DNA from: JBDTSW01 sp963799815
Lineage (GTDB): Bacteria; Actinomycetota; Thermoleophilia; Solirubrobacterales; 70-9
DNA: 64,000 nucleotides
Direction of reading: 5' to 3'
Assembly: GCA_963799815.1 (NCBI GenBank)
Contig: CAWCYG010000001.1
Location: forward strand, 124,001 to 188,000
Within the stretch, counting starts at the first letter, position 1, and every line of letters starts with the position of its first letter. Under the pieces are notes generated by a model. That model saw only the letters and a list, made by a program, of their open reading frames with translations. It ran no database searches and was not told the DNA's origin. The translations under genes were made by a program, and so were the position numbers. Of this stretch, positions 25,153-33,490 are shown in pieces.

Positions 25153-25392
25153 ATGAAACTCAGTCTGGAGAAAATCGAAGACGAGCTGGCGGCCATCGCG
25201 GAGCCACTCGGGGGTGGAAACGGTGTCGGTCCTTTGGAGAACCCCGCCGTAAAACCCATCACCGAGGAGATGCTCATCCTTCCGCACCCCGGCGAGCCGG
25301 GGGTTGGTGCGGACGGCTTGGCCTGTCCCGTGGAGAACCCTCCGCTGGACGAGCTCTGCGACGGATACCCTGGAGGCAGGGACCGCAACTAA
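25153..25392 (+). CDS. Small acidic protein of unknown function
   Basis: A 79-residue acidic protein, Pro/Gly-rich, beginning MKLSLEKIEDELAAIAEP. It contains two similar segments, GPLENPAV and CPVENPPL, each followed by an acidic stretch, and two cysteines. No signal peptide or membrane segment and no family recognised. The ATG follows a possible stress promoter by about 15 bp, and the stop is followed by a strong palindrome, so it looks like a single-gene transcript of the stress regulon. Confidence 0.6.
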   Translation: MKLSLEKIEDELAAIAEPLGGGNGVGPLENPAVKPITEEMLILPHPGEPGVGADGLACPVENPPLDELCDGYPGGRDRN

Positions 25393-25398
25393 GCGACT

Positions 25399-25420
25399 TG
25401 CCACCGGCTAGCCGGTGGCA
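25399..25420. terminator. Perfect 22-bp palindrome after the small acidic gene
   Basis: Arms TGCCACCGGC and GCCGGTGGCA around TA, seven bases past the stop codon. It makes a strong hairpin but is followed by CTTCGC rather than T's. A second hairpin, CCCGCTC/GAGCGGG with loop GAGG, lies at 25441-25458. Confidence 0.5.
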
Positions 25421-25498
25421 CTTCGCGGATCGCGTAGGGACCCGCTCGAGGGAGCGGGCCGATTACCCGCGGCCAAGGCGGGGAAACAGGCGTAGGGC

Positions 25499-26533
25499 AT
25501 GGCGAGACTGAGGCGCAGCGATTGCTCGGGACCCGGGATCCGCCGACGCGGACGCGGACGCGGATTCGAGTACTTGGACGAGGGCGGGGAACGGATCACG
25601 GACCTCGAGACGGTCCAGCGACTTGCGGACCTTGCGATCCCCCCGGCGTGGAAGGACGTCTGGGTCTGCTCGGACCCAATGGGTCATCTGCAGGCGACGG
25701 GGATCGACGACGCCGGACGCAAGCAATACCTCTACCACGAGCGCTGGCGCACGAGGCGAGACCAGCAGAAGTTCGACGCGATGCTGGGTTTCGCCAAGGC
25801 CCTTCCGAAGCTGCGACGGCGTGTGGGCGCCGATCTGGGTGCCCCTGGCACCGAGATGAGTCGCGAGCGCGTGCTCGCGTGTGCGGTCCGCCTGCTGGAT
25901 CGTGGCTCGTTCCGTGTTGGGGGCGAGGACTACGCCGAGAAGAACGAGACGTACGGCCTGGCCACGTTGCGCCGGGAGCACGTCCATCTGCTCGGTGACG
26001 AGATCCACTTCGAGTACACGGCCAAGGGTGGCCAGGAGCGAGAGCAGGTCATCCGGGACCCCGAGATCGCAGAGGTCATGGCGATCCTCCGGCGCCGGCG
26101 CTCGAAGGAACCGCCCGAGCTCCTCGCCTACCGCCAGAACGGCGGCTGGTACGACGTCCGCTCCGACGACGTGAACGCCTACATCAAGGAGGCGGCCCGG
26201 GGTGACTACTCGGCGAAGGATTTCCGCACCTGGAGCGCCACCGTTCTCGCAGCGGTGGCGCTGGCCTCGACCGGCCCCGTGCCCGCGACGAAGACCGGTC
26301 GCAAGCGCCGGATCAACGAGGCGGTGGTGGGCGTCGCGTTCTTCCTCGGCAACACGCCAGCCGTCTGCAGGCAGTCCTACATCGATCCGCGCATCATCGA
26401 CTCGTTCAGCGTGGGCCAGACGATCGAGAGGACGCTCCAGCAGGTGGACTTGCCCGAGAAGGTCTTCGATCCGAAGACCCAGCGAACGATCGAGCGCGCC
26501 GTGATCCGCCTGCTGGAGTCCAACGGCTCCTAG
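25499..26533 (+). CDS. DNA topoisomerase IB (poxvirus-like)
   Basis: Type IB topoisomerase of 344 residues that relaxes supercoils through a 3'-phosphotyrosyl intermediate. Seen are the N-terminal domain (DLAIPPAWKDVWVC), the catalytic core with IHFEYTAKGG (Lys), AKDFRTWSATV (Arg), and the C-terminal nucleophile in CRQSYIDPRI, Tyr294. Length is normal for the bacterial group. In many homologues the residues after Tyr include His, here Asp. It lies between stress-signalling genes and may be stress-induced; the stop overlaps the convergent SnoaL-like gene by 4 bp. Confidence 0.9.
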   Translation: MARLRRSDCSGPGIRRRGRGRGFEYLDEGGERITDLETVQRLADLAIPPAWKDVWVCSDPMGHLQATGIDDAGRKQYLYHERWRTRRDQQKFDAMLGFAKALPKLRRRVGADLGAPGTEMSRERVLACAVRLLDRGSFRVGGEDYAEKNETYGLATLRREHVHLLGDEIHFEYTAKGGQEREQVIRDPEIAEVMAILRRRRSKEPPELLAYRQNGGWYDVRSDDVNAYIKEAARGDYSAKDFRTWSATVLAAVALASTGPVPATKTGRKRRINEAVVGVAFFLGNTPAVCRQSYIDPRIIDSFSVGQTIERTLQQVDLPEKVFDPKTQRTIERAVIRLLESNGS

Positions 26534-26970
26534 TCGCGGTCGTTCAGCAGCGCCAGCGCCGCGTCCGCGTCGCCGAAGACCCGGGCTGAAGTGACGCGGT
26601 GGTCCTCCAGGGTCCAGACCCACGCTGTCGGAGAGTCCACGAGGGTGGACCCGCGACGCGCACGTGCCCTCCCGAACACCAAGACACCTCCGTCGTCGAG
26701 GTCATGAAACTCAGCGGGGATGAGCTCGAGCTCGTCCCAGACGCTGCTCACATCATGGAGGTAGGACTCGAGGCCGTCGTGCCCGCGATACGGCTCATCG
26801 CGGGCGGCGATCACACCGGTCATGGTGTGGACCTCGACATCAGCGTGGCTGAGCTCGCGCAGCGTTTCCAGATCGCGCGCGGCGAAGGCGCGGTAGGCCC
26901 TGCGAATCACGGCATGCGACGAGGTGGGCAAGCTGGCGCCCAGCCTATGCGCAAACCGGGCTGCTCGCAC
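26530..26970 (-). CDS. SnoaL-like / NTF2-like domain protein
   Basis: A small protein of the SnoaL-like alpha+beta barrel family, about 126-146 residues depending on the start. The pattern is typical: helix IRRAYRAFAARDLETLREL, then DVEVHTMTG, GHDGLESYLHDVSSVWDELEL and the sheet strands VLVFGRARA and AWVWTLEDHRVTSARVF. Such domains bind small molecules or serve as minor enzymes; function unknown. The GTG at 26970 is taken; GTG 26910 is an alternative, and the long upstream extension belongs to other genes. It follows the anti-sigma kinase gene by about 20 bp. Confidence 0.7.
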   Translation of the reverse strand: MRAARFAHRLGASLPTSSHAVIRRAYRAFAARDLETLRELSHADVEVHTMTGVIAARDEPYRGHDGLESYLHDVSSVWDELELIPAEFHDLDDGGVLVFGRARARRGSTLVDSPTAWVWTLEDHRVTSARVFGDADAALALLNDRD

Positions 26971-26990
26971 GTTTTTCCGTCGGCTGGGCG

Positions 26991-27431
26991 TCAGGGTGCG
27001 CTGGGTGCAAACCGGATTCGCAGCCGGGTGCCGCCGCCGCGACGCCTGGCGATCTCGACGCTCTCCGAGAGCGCAGCGATCAGCAGGAGCCCCAACCGCG
27101 CGCCGCTCTTCTCGGACGCCGTCCTCGGGCGGATGCCGCGGCCGCGATCGCTGACGGTGATGCACAGGGCCTCGTCCTGCGGCGCGGCGCTCACCTCGAA
27201 CCGGCCGTTCGGATCCTCGTAGGCGTGCAGCGCCGCGTTCATACACGCCTCCGACACGACGGTGCGCAGATCGTCGATCCGCCGCTCGGTGAGCCCGAGC
27301 CGTCGGCCCAAGCCGGCGACAGCGCGCCGAGCCGTCGCCACGCTCTCCGCGCGCGCCGGCAGGCTGAGCTTGATCCCTGCTGAGGCTCCCATCTCCAAGA
27401 TCGGTACCCGCTGCGGCGTCGGAGCACTCAT
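26991..27431 (-). CDS. Anti-sigma regulatory factor, serine-protein kinase (HATPase_c_2)
   Basis: A 146-residue RsbW/SpoIIAB-like ATP-binding protein. The GHKL ATPase boxes are visible: N-box VVSEACMNAALHAY (about 59-72), G1-box VSDRGRGIRP, and the G2 region SGARLGLLLIAAL. It would sequester a sigma factor and phosphorylate the STAS antagonists encoded at 24704 and 30311. It lies 23 bp after the SpoIIE phosphatase gene, giving kinase, phosphatase and two antagonists within 6 kb. No sigma factor gene is present in the window. Confidence 0.9.
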   Translation of the reverse strand: MSAPTPQRVPILEMGASAGIKLSLPARAESVATARRAVAGLGRRLGLTERRIDDLRTVVSEACMNAALHAYEDPNGRFEVSAAPQDEALCITVSDRGRGIRPRTASEKSGARLGLLLIAALSESVEIARRRGGGTRLRIRFAPSAP

Positions 27432-27454
27432 CCGAACCGCTCAGCGGTCGCCTC

Positions 27455-30049
27455 TCAGCTCGGCAGGGCGATACCCGCGTCGCTTCGCTCCGGTGACGGG
27501 GAGAGCTGCCGGGTGCCTGCTCGGCGCAGCGCGACAACGGCAACGTCGTCGTCGGGCTCGCCGCCCAGGAAGGCCTCGAGCGCTGCGGTGACCTTCCCGA
27601 CCGCGGTGAGGGGACGATCGGCGCCGACCAGCTGGGCGCGCAGCCGCGCCTCTCCGAAGCGGTCTGCCTTTCCCCTGGCCTCGATCACGCCGTCGGTGTA
27701 GAGGACGAGTTGGTCGCCGGGCAAAAGCTCGATTCGCTCCGGAGTCCAGCGCGAGCTCTCGAATGCGCCCAGCAGGGGCCCCGGAGTCCCGACGTCCTCG
27801 ACCTCACCGTCGCGTATCCGCAGCGGCAACGGATGGCCAGCCGACACGAACGAGATCTCCGCCGGGCCATCATCCACCCGCGGAAGGATGAGGATTGCGG
27901 CCGTACACAGAGCGATCTCCCCCCGCGCGCGCAGGGCGGTGTCAAGCAGCGCCAGCGATGTGCAGGGATCCCCCGTCAAGAGCCCCGACGTCCTGATCGT
28001 GTGCCGGGCGAGGGCGGTCAGCGACGCTGCCGCTGCGCCTCTGCCGACTACGTCCCCCACTACGACCATCCACCCGCCCTCGACCTCAAAGGCGTCGTAG
28101 AAGTCCCCGCCCACGGCGTTCACCTCGCCGGCGGGCTGATAGACAGCGGCCGTCTCCCAGCCGCGCATGTGCGGCAGCGCAGGGGGCATGAGCCCCTCCT
28201 GAAGGACGCGGGCAACCTCAGCGCGCTCCTCGGCGAGACGAGCGTTCTCGACGGCCGTGCCCGCCCGTCTGGCGAGCTCCACAGCCAGCTCGAGATCCTC
28301 CTCATCGAAATCCCGGCCGTCGGGGCCGTTGCCAAAGGCGACCGCGCCCAGCGTGCGCCCGCCCGACGTCATCGGCACCATCATCGCGGACCGCAGCCCG
28401 ATCCAGCGCATCAGCCGGGCGTGCTCCTCGTCGATAGCGATCCGCTCGATCATCTCATCGGGCATCGCGATCAACTGAGCAGAGCCCGATCGGATCACCT
28501 CGGCGATGCCGTCTGGATCCGAGGCGTGGACCGGATAGCGGTTGCGCAGGTCCGCTACCAAACGCCGCCGCTTATCGTCCTCGTGCGCGAGAGCCGCCTG
28601 CTCGATCACGCCGGTCTCGCTCGGGACGTCGATCGTGCACCACTCGGCGAAATCCGGCACCACGAGCTCAGCGAATCCCCGCAGCATCAGGTCGTGGTCA
28701 GAGGAGGTGGCCACCAGGTCGCCGACGTTGGCGAGGATCCGCTGGGAGAACTCCGCCCTCTTTAAGGCCGTCACGTCCTCCATCGCGGTCACGGAGTAGA
28801 GCGGCTGTCCGTCGGGCCCCATGATCGGCTTGGCGCGTGTGACCAGCCACCGCTCGCGGTGGGAATCCTCGACCATGGCGCGGACCACCAGGGGCCCGTC
28901 AGCCGTGTCGCTCAGGGCCCGTTGCCCGAGCACGGCTTCGGCTGCCAACCTGCGGCCGTCCTCGGCCCGAACCTGAAATCGTTTCTCGATTTCGGCCATC
29001 GACATGATCGTCGGATCCTCGCTCGGTTCGAATCCCATCAGCGTCTTCGCGGCGGGGTTGGCGAAGATGAGCTCACCCTGCGCGTCGTGGATGACGACGG
29101 CCTCGTCGAGCAACGACATGACGTTGTCCATCCGCCGCTCGACGCTCTCCAGGTCCGAGAAGAGCCCCGCGTTGTCAAGCGCGAGCGCGACCCTGCCGGC
29201 CAGAGCCTGGGCAAAGCGCACGTCCTCGATGGAGTAGTTCCGACCGGACCAGGACAAGCCGAACGTGAGCGCACCGAGCAGACGGCCACGGGCGATCATC
29301 GCGACGGTGATCGCGGAGGAGAGGCCGAGCTCTCGCAGTCGCTCGAGATCGTCAGGGTCGTGGGAGAGTCGCTTGAGGTCGTCATCGGTGAATCGCGGGA
29401 TAAAACGGGGATGTCGCGGAAACGGCGCCTCGCGCCGAGTCATCCAGTCCGGCAGGCTCGGCGCCCGCTCCCTCAGATAACGCTCAACGTCTTGCAGGTC
29501 ATCGCGCCCACCGGCACGAACGGCAGACCTGATCACGCGCCGATCATGGATGGCGTCGACCATGCAGAAATCGGCGAACGGCGTAACGATGACCCCCAGC
29601 ACGCGCTCGAGCGTCTCCGCCAATGGCAGCGACCCATCGGCGATGGCGCCAACCTCGTCGAGCAGCTCCAGCCGCTTCGTGCTTTGCCGCGCCCGCTCCC
29701 GCGCCCATGCGCTCGCGACCGCGAGTACCGAACCGAAGAACAACACGGCCATGCGTACCTCGTAGTCGGTTCCCCCGAAGTTCATGTTCCAGGCGCCGCT
29801 CAGAGCGGCCGCGGCCAACGCGGCAAGTGAAACTACGACGGTGACCCCAACCCCGGCCCACAGAGCAGCGATGAATGGCGCCACGATGAACGTGCCGGTC
29901 AGCACCACGCTCTCTCCCCAGGCGAGGTCGGCCGCGAGCAGTACCGCGAGCGAGCCCAATCCCGCCAGCGCCCCCAGCCGATCGTTGCGCTCGATTCCGC
30001 CACCGATGGAGGTGGCGAAGCTGATCGCTTTCGAGAGAATCTTGCTCAT
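27455..30049 (-). CDS. Membrane-anchored GAF/PAS SpoIIE-type protein phosphatase
   Basis: An 864-residue sensor phosphatase. Residues about 25-115 are hydrophobic membrane segments, 125-300 a GAF domain, 305-440 a PAS domain (VVIHDAQGELIFANPAAKTL), 445-605 a second GAF domain and 620-855 the SpoIIE PP2C domain (VYQPAGEVNAVGGDFYDAF, VVGDVVGRGAAAASLTA, LVLYTDGVIEARG with metal-binding Asp residues). It would dephosphorylate STAS antagonists when its sensory domains are triggered. The ATG at 30049 is preceded by a good sigma-70 promoter at 30089-30117. Confidence 0.92.
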   Translation of the reverse strand: MSKILSKAISFATSIGGGIERNDRLGALAGLGSLAVLLAADLAWGESVVLTGTFIVAPFIAALWAGVGVTVVVSLAALAAAALSGAWNMNFGGTDYEVRMAVLFFGSVLAVASAWARERARQSTKRLELLDEVGAIADGSLPLAETLERVLGVIVTPFADFCMVDAIHDRRVIRSAVRAGGRDDLQDVERYLRERAPSLPDWMTRREAPFPRHPRFIPRFTDDDLKRLSHDPDDLERLRELGLSSAITVAMIARGRLLGALTFGLSWSGRNYSIEDVRFAQALAGRVALALDNAGLFSDLESVERRMDNVMSLLDEAVVIHDAQGELIFANPAAKTLMGFEPSEDPTIMSMAEIEKRFQVRAEDGRRLAAEAVLGQRALSDTADGPLVVRAMVEDSHRERWLVTRAKPIMGPDGQPLYSVTAMEDVTALKRAEFSQRILANVGDLVATSSDHDLMLRGFAELVVPDFAEWCTIDVPSETGVIEQAALAHEDDKRRRLVADLRNRYPVHASDPDGIAEVIRSGSAQLIAMPDEMIERIAIDEEHARLMRWIGLRSAMMVPMTSGGRTLGAVAFGNGPDGRDFDEEDLELAVELARRAGTAVENARLAEERAEVARVLQEGLMPPALPHMRGWETAAVYQPAGEVNAVGGDFYDAFEVEGGWMVVVGDVVGRGAAAASLTALARHTIRTSGLLTGDPCTSLALLDTALRARGEIALCTAAILILPRVDDGPAEISFVSAGHPLPLRIRDGEVEDVGTPGPLLGAFESSRWTPERIELLPGDQLVLYTDGVIEARGKADRFGEARLRAQLVGADRPLTAVGKVTAALEAFLGGEPDDDVAVVALRRAGTRQLSPSPERSDAGIALPS

Positions 30050-30088
30050 CAGGAAGCCGGATGCGCCAGCAGCGCACGGCGCTGACCG

Positions 30089-30117
30089 AATCTAGTCGCC
30101 CGGAGGGCCTTTGGCAA
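30089..30117 (-). promoter_or_regulatory. Sigma-70-type promoter of the SpoIIE phosphatase gene
   Basis: On the minus strand TTGCCA (30117-30112), 17 bases, then TAGATT (30094-30089), about 40 bases before the start codon. This is one of the best housekeeping promoters in the window, so the phosphatase seems to be made constitutively. The rest of the 261-bp gap 30050-30310 shows no gene. Confidence 0.6.
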
Positions 30118-30310
30118 GCGACTTTTCGCTGCACGCCGACTAACATGCAGCGAGGTTCGAGGGACCACCGTCGTGGTCGCCGAGCAAACCATGTGCCAGG
30201 GCGAGCGGAGCGATCGCGATCGATCCCGACGCCGTGCCGCGACGAGGTCCTAAATCCCGCTACCAAATGACCGAAACCGCCGCTAACCCACAGCGACCGA
30301 GCGCACGCCG

Positions 30311-30685
30311 ATGACGCCTGGCTTTGACGTGAAAATCTCCCGGCTGGACGGCGACATCCAGTCCGCCGAGATCGTTGGAGAGCTCGATCAGGCGACGGTT
30401 CCAGACCTCCAGGCGCACCTGGACGAGGTCATCAACTCGGGCGAGTCAAACGTGCTCGTGGACCTCTCCTCCTGCGAGTTCATCGATTCGAGCGGGCTCG
30501 CGGCGCTCGTGGGTGCCCGCGAGCGCATTACCGCGAACGGCAACCGTGGCTTCGGCATCTGCTGCCCCGACTCGCAGGTGAGCCGCCTGCTGGAGATCAC
30601 CGGCCTCGACCACGCGATGGGGCTCGTTGGCACACGCGACGAGGCGCTCGCCGCCTTGCGCGACGGGGCTGGCACCGTGCAGTAG
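30311..30685 (+). CDS. STAS-domain anti-sigma factor antagonist
   Basis: A 124-residue RsbV/SpoIIAA-like protein with one STAS domain. The segment VDLSSCEFIDSSGLAALVGA holds the phospho-acceptor serine of DSSG (about residue 62). It is the second antagonist in the region and, unlike the first, lacks an obvious GGGTAT promoter. It probably competes for or tunes the kinase encoded at 26991. Its TAG stop is in the same frame as the following DUF72 gene. Confidence 0.9.
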   Translation: MTPGFDVKISRLDGDIQSAEIVGELDQATVPDLQAHLDEVINSGESNVLVDLSSCEFIDSSGLAALVGARERITANGNRGFGICCPDSQVSRLLEITGLDHAMGLVGTRDEALAALRDGAGTVQ

Positions 30686-30706
30686 AGCGGGGCCAGTACG
30701 CCTCCC

Positions 30707-31468
30707 CTCAGAGTCGGCTGTTCGGGTTGGGTCTACCGCGACTGGCGCGGCACTCTCTACCCGGAGGGGCTTCCTCAACGTCGCTGGCTCGAACGCTACG
30801 CCGAGGTCTTCGACACCGTCGAGGTCAACAACACCTTCTACCGGCTGCCCTCGCGAGAGGCTGTGGCCGCATGGGAGGCGGAAACACCGGCCGGATTCGA
30901 GTTCACCGTCAAGGCGAGCCGCTACCTGACGCACGTAAAGCGCCTGACCACTGTCGCCGACGGCATCGCGCGGCTTCATGAGCGGATCGAGCCACTCGTC
31001 GAGGCGAGCAAGCTCGCCGTCATCCTCTGGCAGCTGCCGGCCAACTTCCAGCGCGATGACACCAGGCTGGCCAACGCCCTGGAGGGCCTCCCACCCGGAC
31101 GCCACGCATTCGAGTTTCGTCACCCGAGCTGGTTTCAGCAGCCGGTCTACCGCCTGCTCCGCGACCACCAAGCCGCACTCGTGATCGGCGACCATCCGAG
31201 GTGGCCGTTTCAAACGCGAGAGCTGACGGCGGATTGGACGCTGATCCGCCTGCACTACGGACGCCGCGGGCTCAACGGCAACTACTCGGCGTCGGAGCTC
31301 ACCGCGTGGCGCCGGCGGATCGGGCAGTGGCGTCGCCGGGCCGAGGTGTTCGCCTACCTGAACAACGACTGGAAGAGCTATGCGCCGGCCAACGCGCTGG
31401 TGCTGCGGGACGGGCCGGGGGCTTCGATACCACGGGTGGGCGCGGACGGTAGGGGGCGAAGCCGCTAG
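30707..31468 (+). CDS. DUF72 family protein with no standard start codon
   Basis: About 253 residues with the DUF72 TIM-barrel pattern: GCSGWVYRDWRGTLYP at the N-terminus, EVNNTFYRLPS, FEFTVKASRYLTH, LWQLPANF, FEFRHPSWF and YLNNDWKSYAP. The conserved N-terminus begins at 30716, yet between the in-frame TAG of the STAS gene (30683-30685) and that point no ATG, GTG or TTG occurs; the first is at 30863, after 50 conserved codons. I mark CTC at 30707 only as an approximate start. A non-standard start, a sequence error or decay would explain this. Function of the family is not settled. Confidence 0.7.
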   Translation, partial: LRVGCSGWVYRDWRGTLYPEGLPQRRWLERYAEVFDTVEVNNTFYRLPSREAVAAWEAETPAGFEFTVKASRYLTHVKRLTTVADGIARLHERIEPLVEASKLAVILWQLPANFQRDDTRLANALEGLPPGRHAFEFRHPSWFQQPVYRLLRDHQAALVIGDHPRWPFQTRELTADWTLIRLHYGRRGLNGNYSASELTAWRRRIGQWRRRAEVFAYLNNDWKSYAPANALVLRDGPGASIPRVGADGRGRSR

Positions 31469-31470
31469 GC

Positions 31471-31878
31471 CTACAACCCCAAATCCCGCAGGAACTGGGG
31501 CTTGTGCGAGTCCAGGAAGACGAGGAACGGGACGCCCGTCGCACGCTCCTCGGGATGGCCCTGGTCGTCGGGGTGCTCGGCCGCGCGGGAAGAGATGTCC
31601 TCCCAGGCGTGATCGCCCGGGTCCCAATGGGTGACCTCGACGTCGGCCTCGAGACCCTCATCGGCCACAATCTGCGTGATCACCCGGCTCGCCTCGCGAG
31701 CGGCTGCCTCAGAGCCGGCGTAGAGGAACATCTTCGCCCCGTCACGGGTGACGATCACGTTCCCCCCGAGCCGCTCGCGCGCCTCGTCATCGAGGTCGAG
31801 GGTGCGCAGCCGCTCGCCCAGGGAGAGGCCATGCCCCTCCTCCTGCAACTCCACCTCGACGCGCCACTCCTCGGCCAT
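31471..31878 (-). CDS. Conserved-looking hypothetical protein
   Basis: A 135-residue acidic soluble protein (start MAEEWRVEVELQEEGHGLS) with alternating strands and helices, a central VIVTRDGAKMFLYAGS strand-turn-strand and a C-terminal GVPFLVFLDSHKPQFL. Codon use is like its neighbours. No family recognised. Its stop is convergent with DUF72, two bases away, and its start is divergent from the aldehyde dehydrogenase at 31970 across 91 bp. Confidence 0.65.
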   Translation of the reverse strand: MAEEWRVEVELQEEGHGLSLGERLRTLDLDDEARERLGGNVIVTRDGAKMFLYAGSEAAAREASRVITQIVADEGLEADVEVTHWDPGDHAWEDISSRAAEHPDDQGHPEERATGVPFLVFLDSHKPQFLRDLGL

Positions 31879-31969
31879 TGCGCTGGAAGTCTCGCACGCC
31901 GAACCGGCGAGCGCCGGGAGGCCGCGTCGTGCTCGGGCTCCGCAACGCCACCGCTAGCATCGGCCCTCG

Positions 31970-33490
31970 ATGGAGGAGAAGGAGATAGAGAAGCGTCTGC
32001 TCATCGGCGGTGAGCAGGTCGACGGCGACGGCGACGAGCTCGCTGTGGAAAACCCCGCCACCGAGACGACGGTCGCAACGATTCGCTCGGCCTCGCTGGT
32101 CCAGGTCTCCGCGGCCGTGGCCGCAGCTGCCGAGGCCCAGCGCGGCTGGGAGCGCACGCCCGCCATCGAGCGTGGCGAGATGCTGCACGAGATCGCGGCG
32201 CGCCTGCGACAAGACGCGGAGCATCTGGCCCCCCTCATGACCGCTGAGGGCGGCAAACCGCTGATCGAGAATCGCGACGAGATCGACTGGTGCGCCGCCG
32301 CGTTCGACTACTACGCGGAGATCGGCCGCGACTCCGCCGGTCGCGTCATCCCCTCGATCGAGGCGTCTCAGCTCGCGCTTGTCGTCAAGGAGCCCGTGGG
32401 CCCGGTCGGCTGCATCGTGCCCTGGAACTACCCGCTCCTGCTCCTCACCTGGAAGCTCGCCCCAGCGCTCGCGGCAGGAAACGCGACCGTCTGCAAACCC
32501 TCCGAGGTGACCCCCCTCTCCACCCTCGCACTGACCGCCTGCCTCGATCATCTGCCGCCCGGCGTCGTCAACCTGGTCGCCGGTGCAGGGGCCGTTGGCG
32601 GCGCGATCGTGGCCGACGAGCGAATCGCCTGCGTGGCGTTCACTGGTTCGGTGCCAACGGGCAAGAAGATCGCTTCCGTGTGCGGGGAACGCGTGGCGCG
32701 CATCAATCTCGAGATGGGCGGCAAGGACCCGTTCATCGTCTGCTCAGACGTTGCGGAGCGCCTCGACGTCGCGGCCCGTGGCGGCGTCTGGGCCGCCTTC
32801 CTCAACGCCGGTCAGGTCTGCACGTCGGCCGAGCGCTTCTACGTCATGGACGACGTCTACGACGACTACCTGCAGGCATTCACGGACACGACCTCGAGCC
32901 TGATCGTCGGCGACCCAACCGATGACGCCACTGACGTCGGCCCGATGGTCTCGGCGACGCAGCGCCAGAAGGTCGCGGCCCAGGTCGAGGCGGCCGTCGA
33001 CGCCGGCGCCGAGGTGGTCGTCGGGGGCGGGAACGCCGGCCACGATCGCGGGCACTTCTTCGCCCCGGCGGTCGTCACCGGCGCGCCCATCGAGACCGAC
33101 CTGCTGCGGGAGGAGACCTTTGGGCCGGTGGCACCGCTCGTTCGGGTCAGCTCCCTCGACGAGGCGATCGAGCTCGCCAACTCCACCCCCTTCGGCCTCG
33201 GCGCGAACATCTACACGCGCGAGCTCTCCAACGTGATCCGCTGTCTGCGGGAGGTCAAGGCCGGCACGGTCTGGTTCAACGATCCACTCACCGACAACGA
33301 CGCGGGGCCGTTCGGAGGCTTCAAGCAGTCGGGGCTCGGACGGGAGCTGGGCCGCGAGGGCCTCGAGGCTTTTCAGGAAACCAAGCACGTTCATATCGAG
33401 ACCGAGATCGCGCCGAAGGACTGGTGGTACCCCTACTCGGAGTACTCGCGCACCCGCGACGCATCACCCCACGACGGAGCAGGAGCATGA
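31970..33490 (+). CDS. Aldehyde dehydrogenase (betaine-aldehyde/aminoaldehyde type)
   Basis: NAD(P)-dependent aldehyde dehydrogenase of 506 residues. Key segments are VPWNYPLLLLTWKLAPAL, FTGSVPTGKKI, the catalytic Glu in INLEMGGKDPF and Cys in NAGQVCTSAERF. The family oxidises betaine aldehyde, aminoaldehydes and related substrates. A TAGCAT nine bases before the ATG may be its -10. It overlaps the next gene (ATGA); the three-gene operon could handle 3-aminopropanal-type aldehydes from spermidine, which is speculative. Confidence 0.88.
   Translation: MEEKEIEKRLLIGGEQVDGDGDELAVENPATETTVATIRSASLVQVSAAVAAAAEAQRGWERTPAIERGEMLHEIAARLRQDAEHLAPLMTAEGGKPLIENRDEIDWCAAAFDYYAEIGRDSAGRVIPSIEASQLALVVKEPVGPVGCIVPWNYPLLLLTWKLAPALAAGNATVCKPSEVTPLSTLALTACLDHLPPGVVNLVAGAGAVGGAIVADERIACVAFTGSVPTGKKIASVCGERVARINLEMGGKDPFIVCSDVAERLDVAARGGVWAAFLNAGQVCTSAERFYVMDDVYDDYLQAFTDTTSSLIVGDPTDDATDVGPMVSATQRQKVAAQVEAAVDAGAEVVVGGGNAGHDRGHFFAPAVVTGAPIETDLLREETFGPVAPLVRVSSLDEAIELANSTPFGLGANIYTRELSNVIRCLREVKAGTVWFNDPLTDNDAGPFGGFKQSGLGRELGREGLEAFQETKHVHIETEIAPKDWWYPYSEYSRTRDASPHDGAGA

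Noticed and set aside
25153..25392. Possible RiPP precursor because of repeated motifs and two Cys
   Set aside because: No modifying enzyme, protease or transporter of a RiPP system is near; stress promoter and neighbours suggest another role.
30050..30310. Small plus-strand open frame 30061-30270
   Set aside because: No ribosome site, Arg/Pro-rich shadow-like composition, and it covers the SpoIIE gene promoter.
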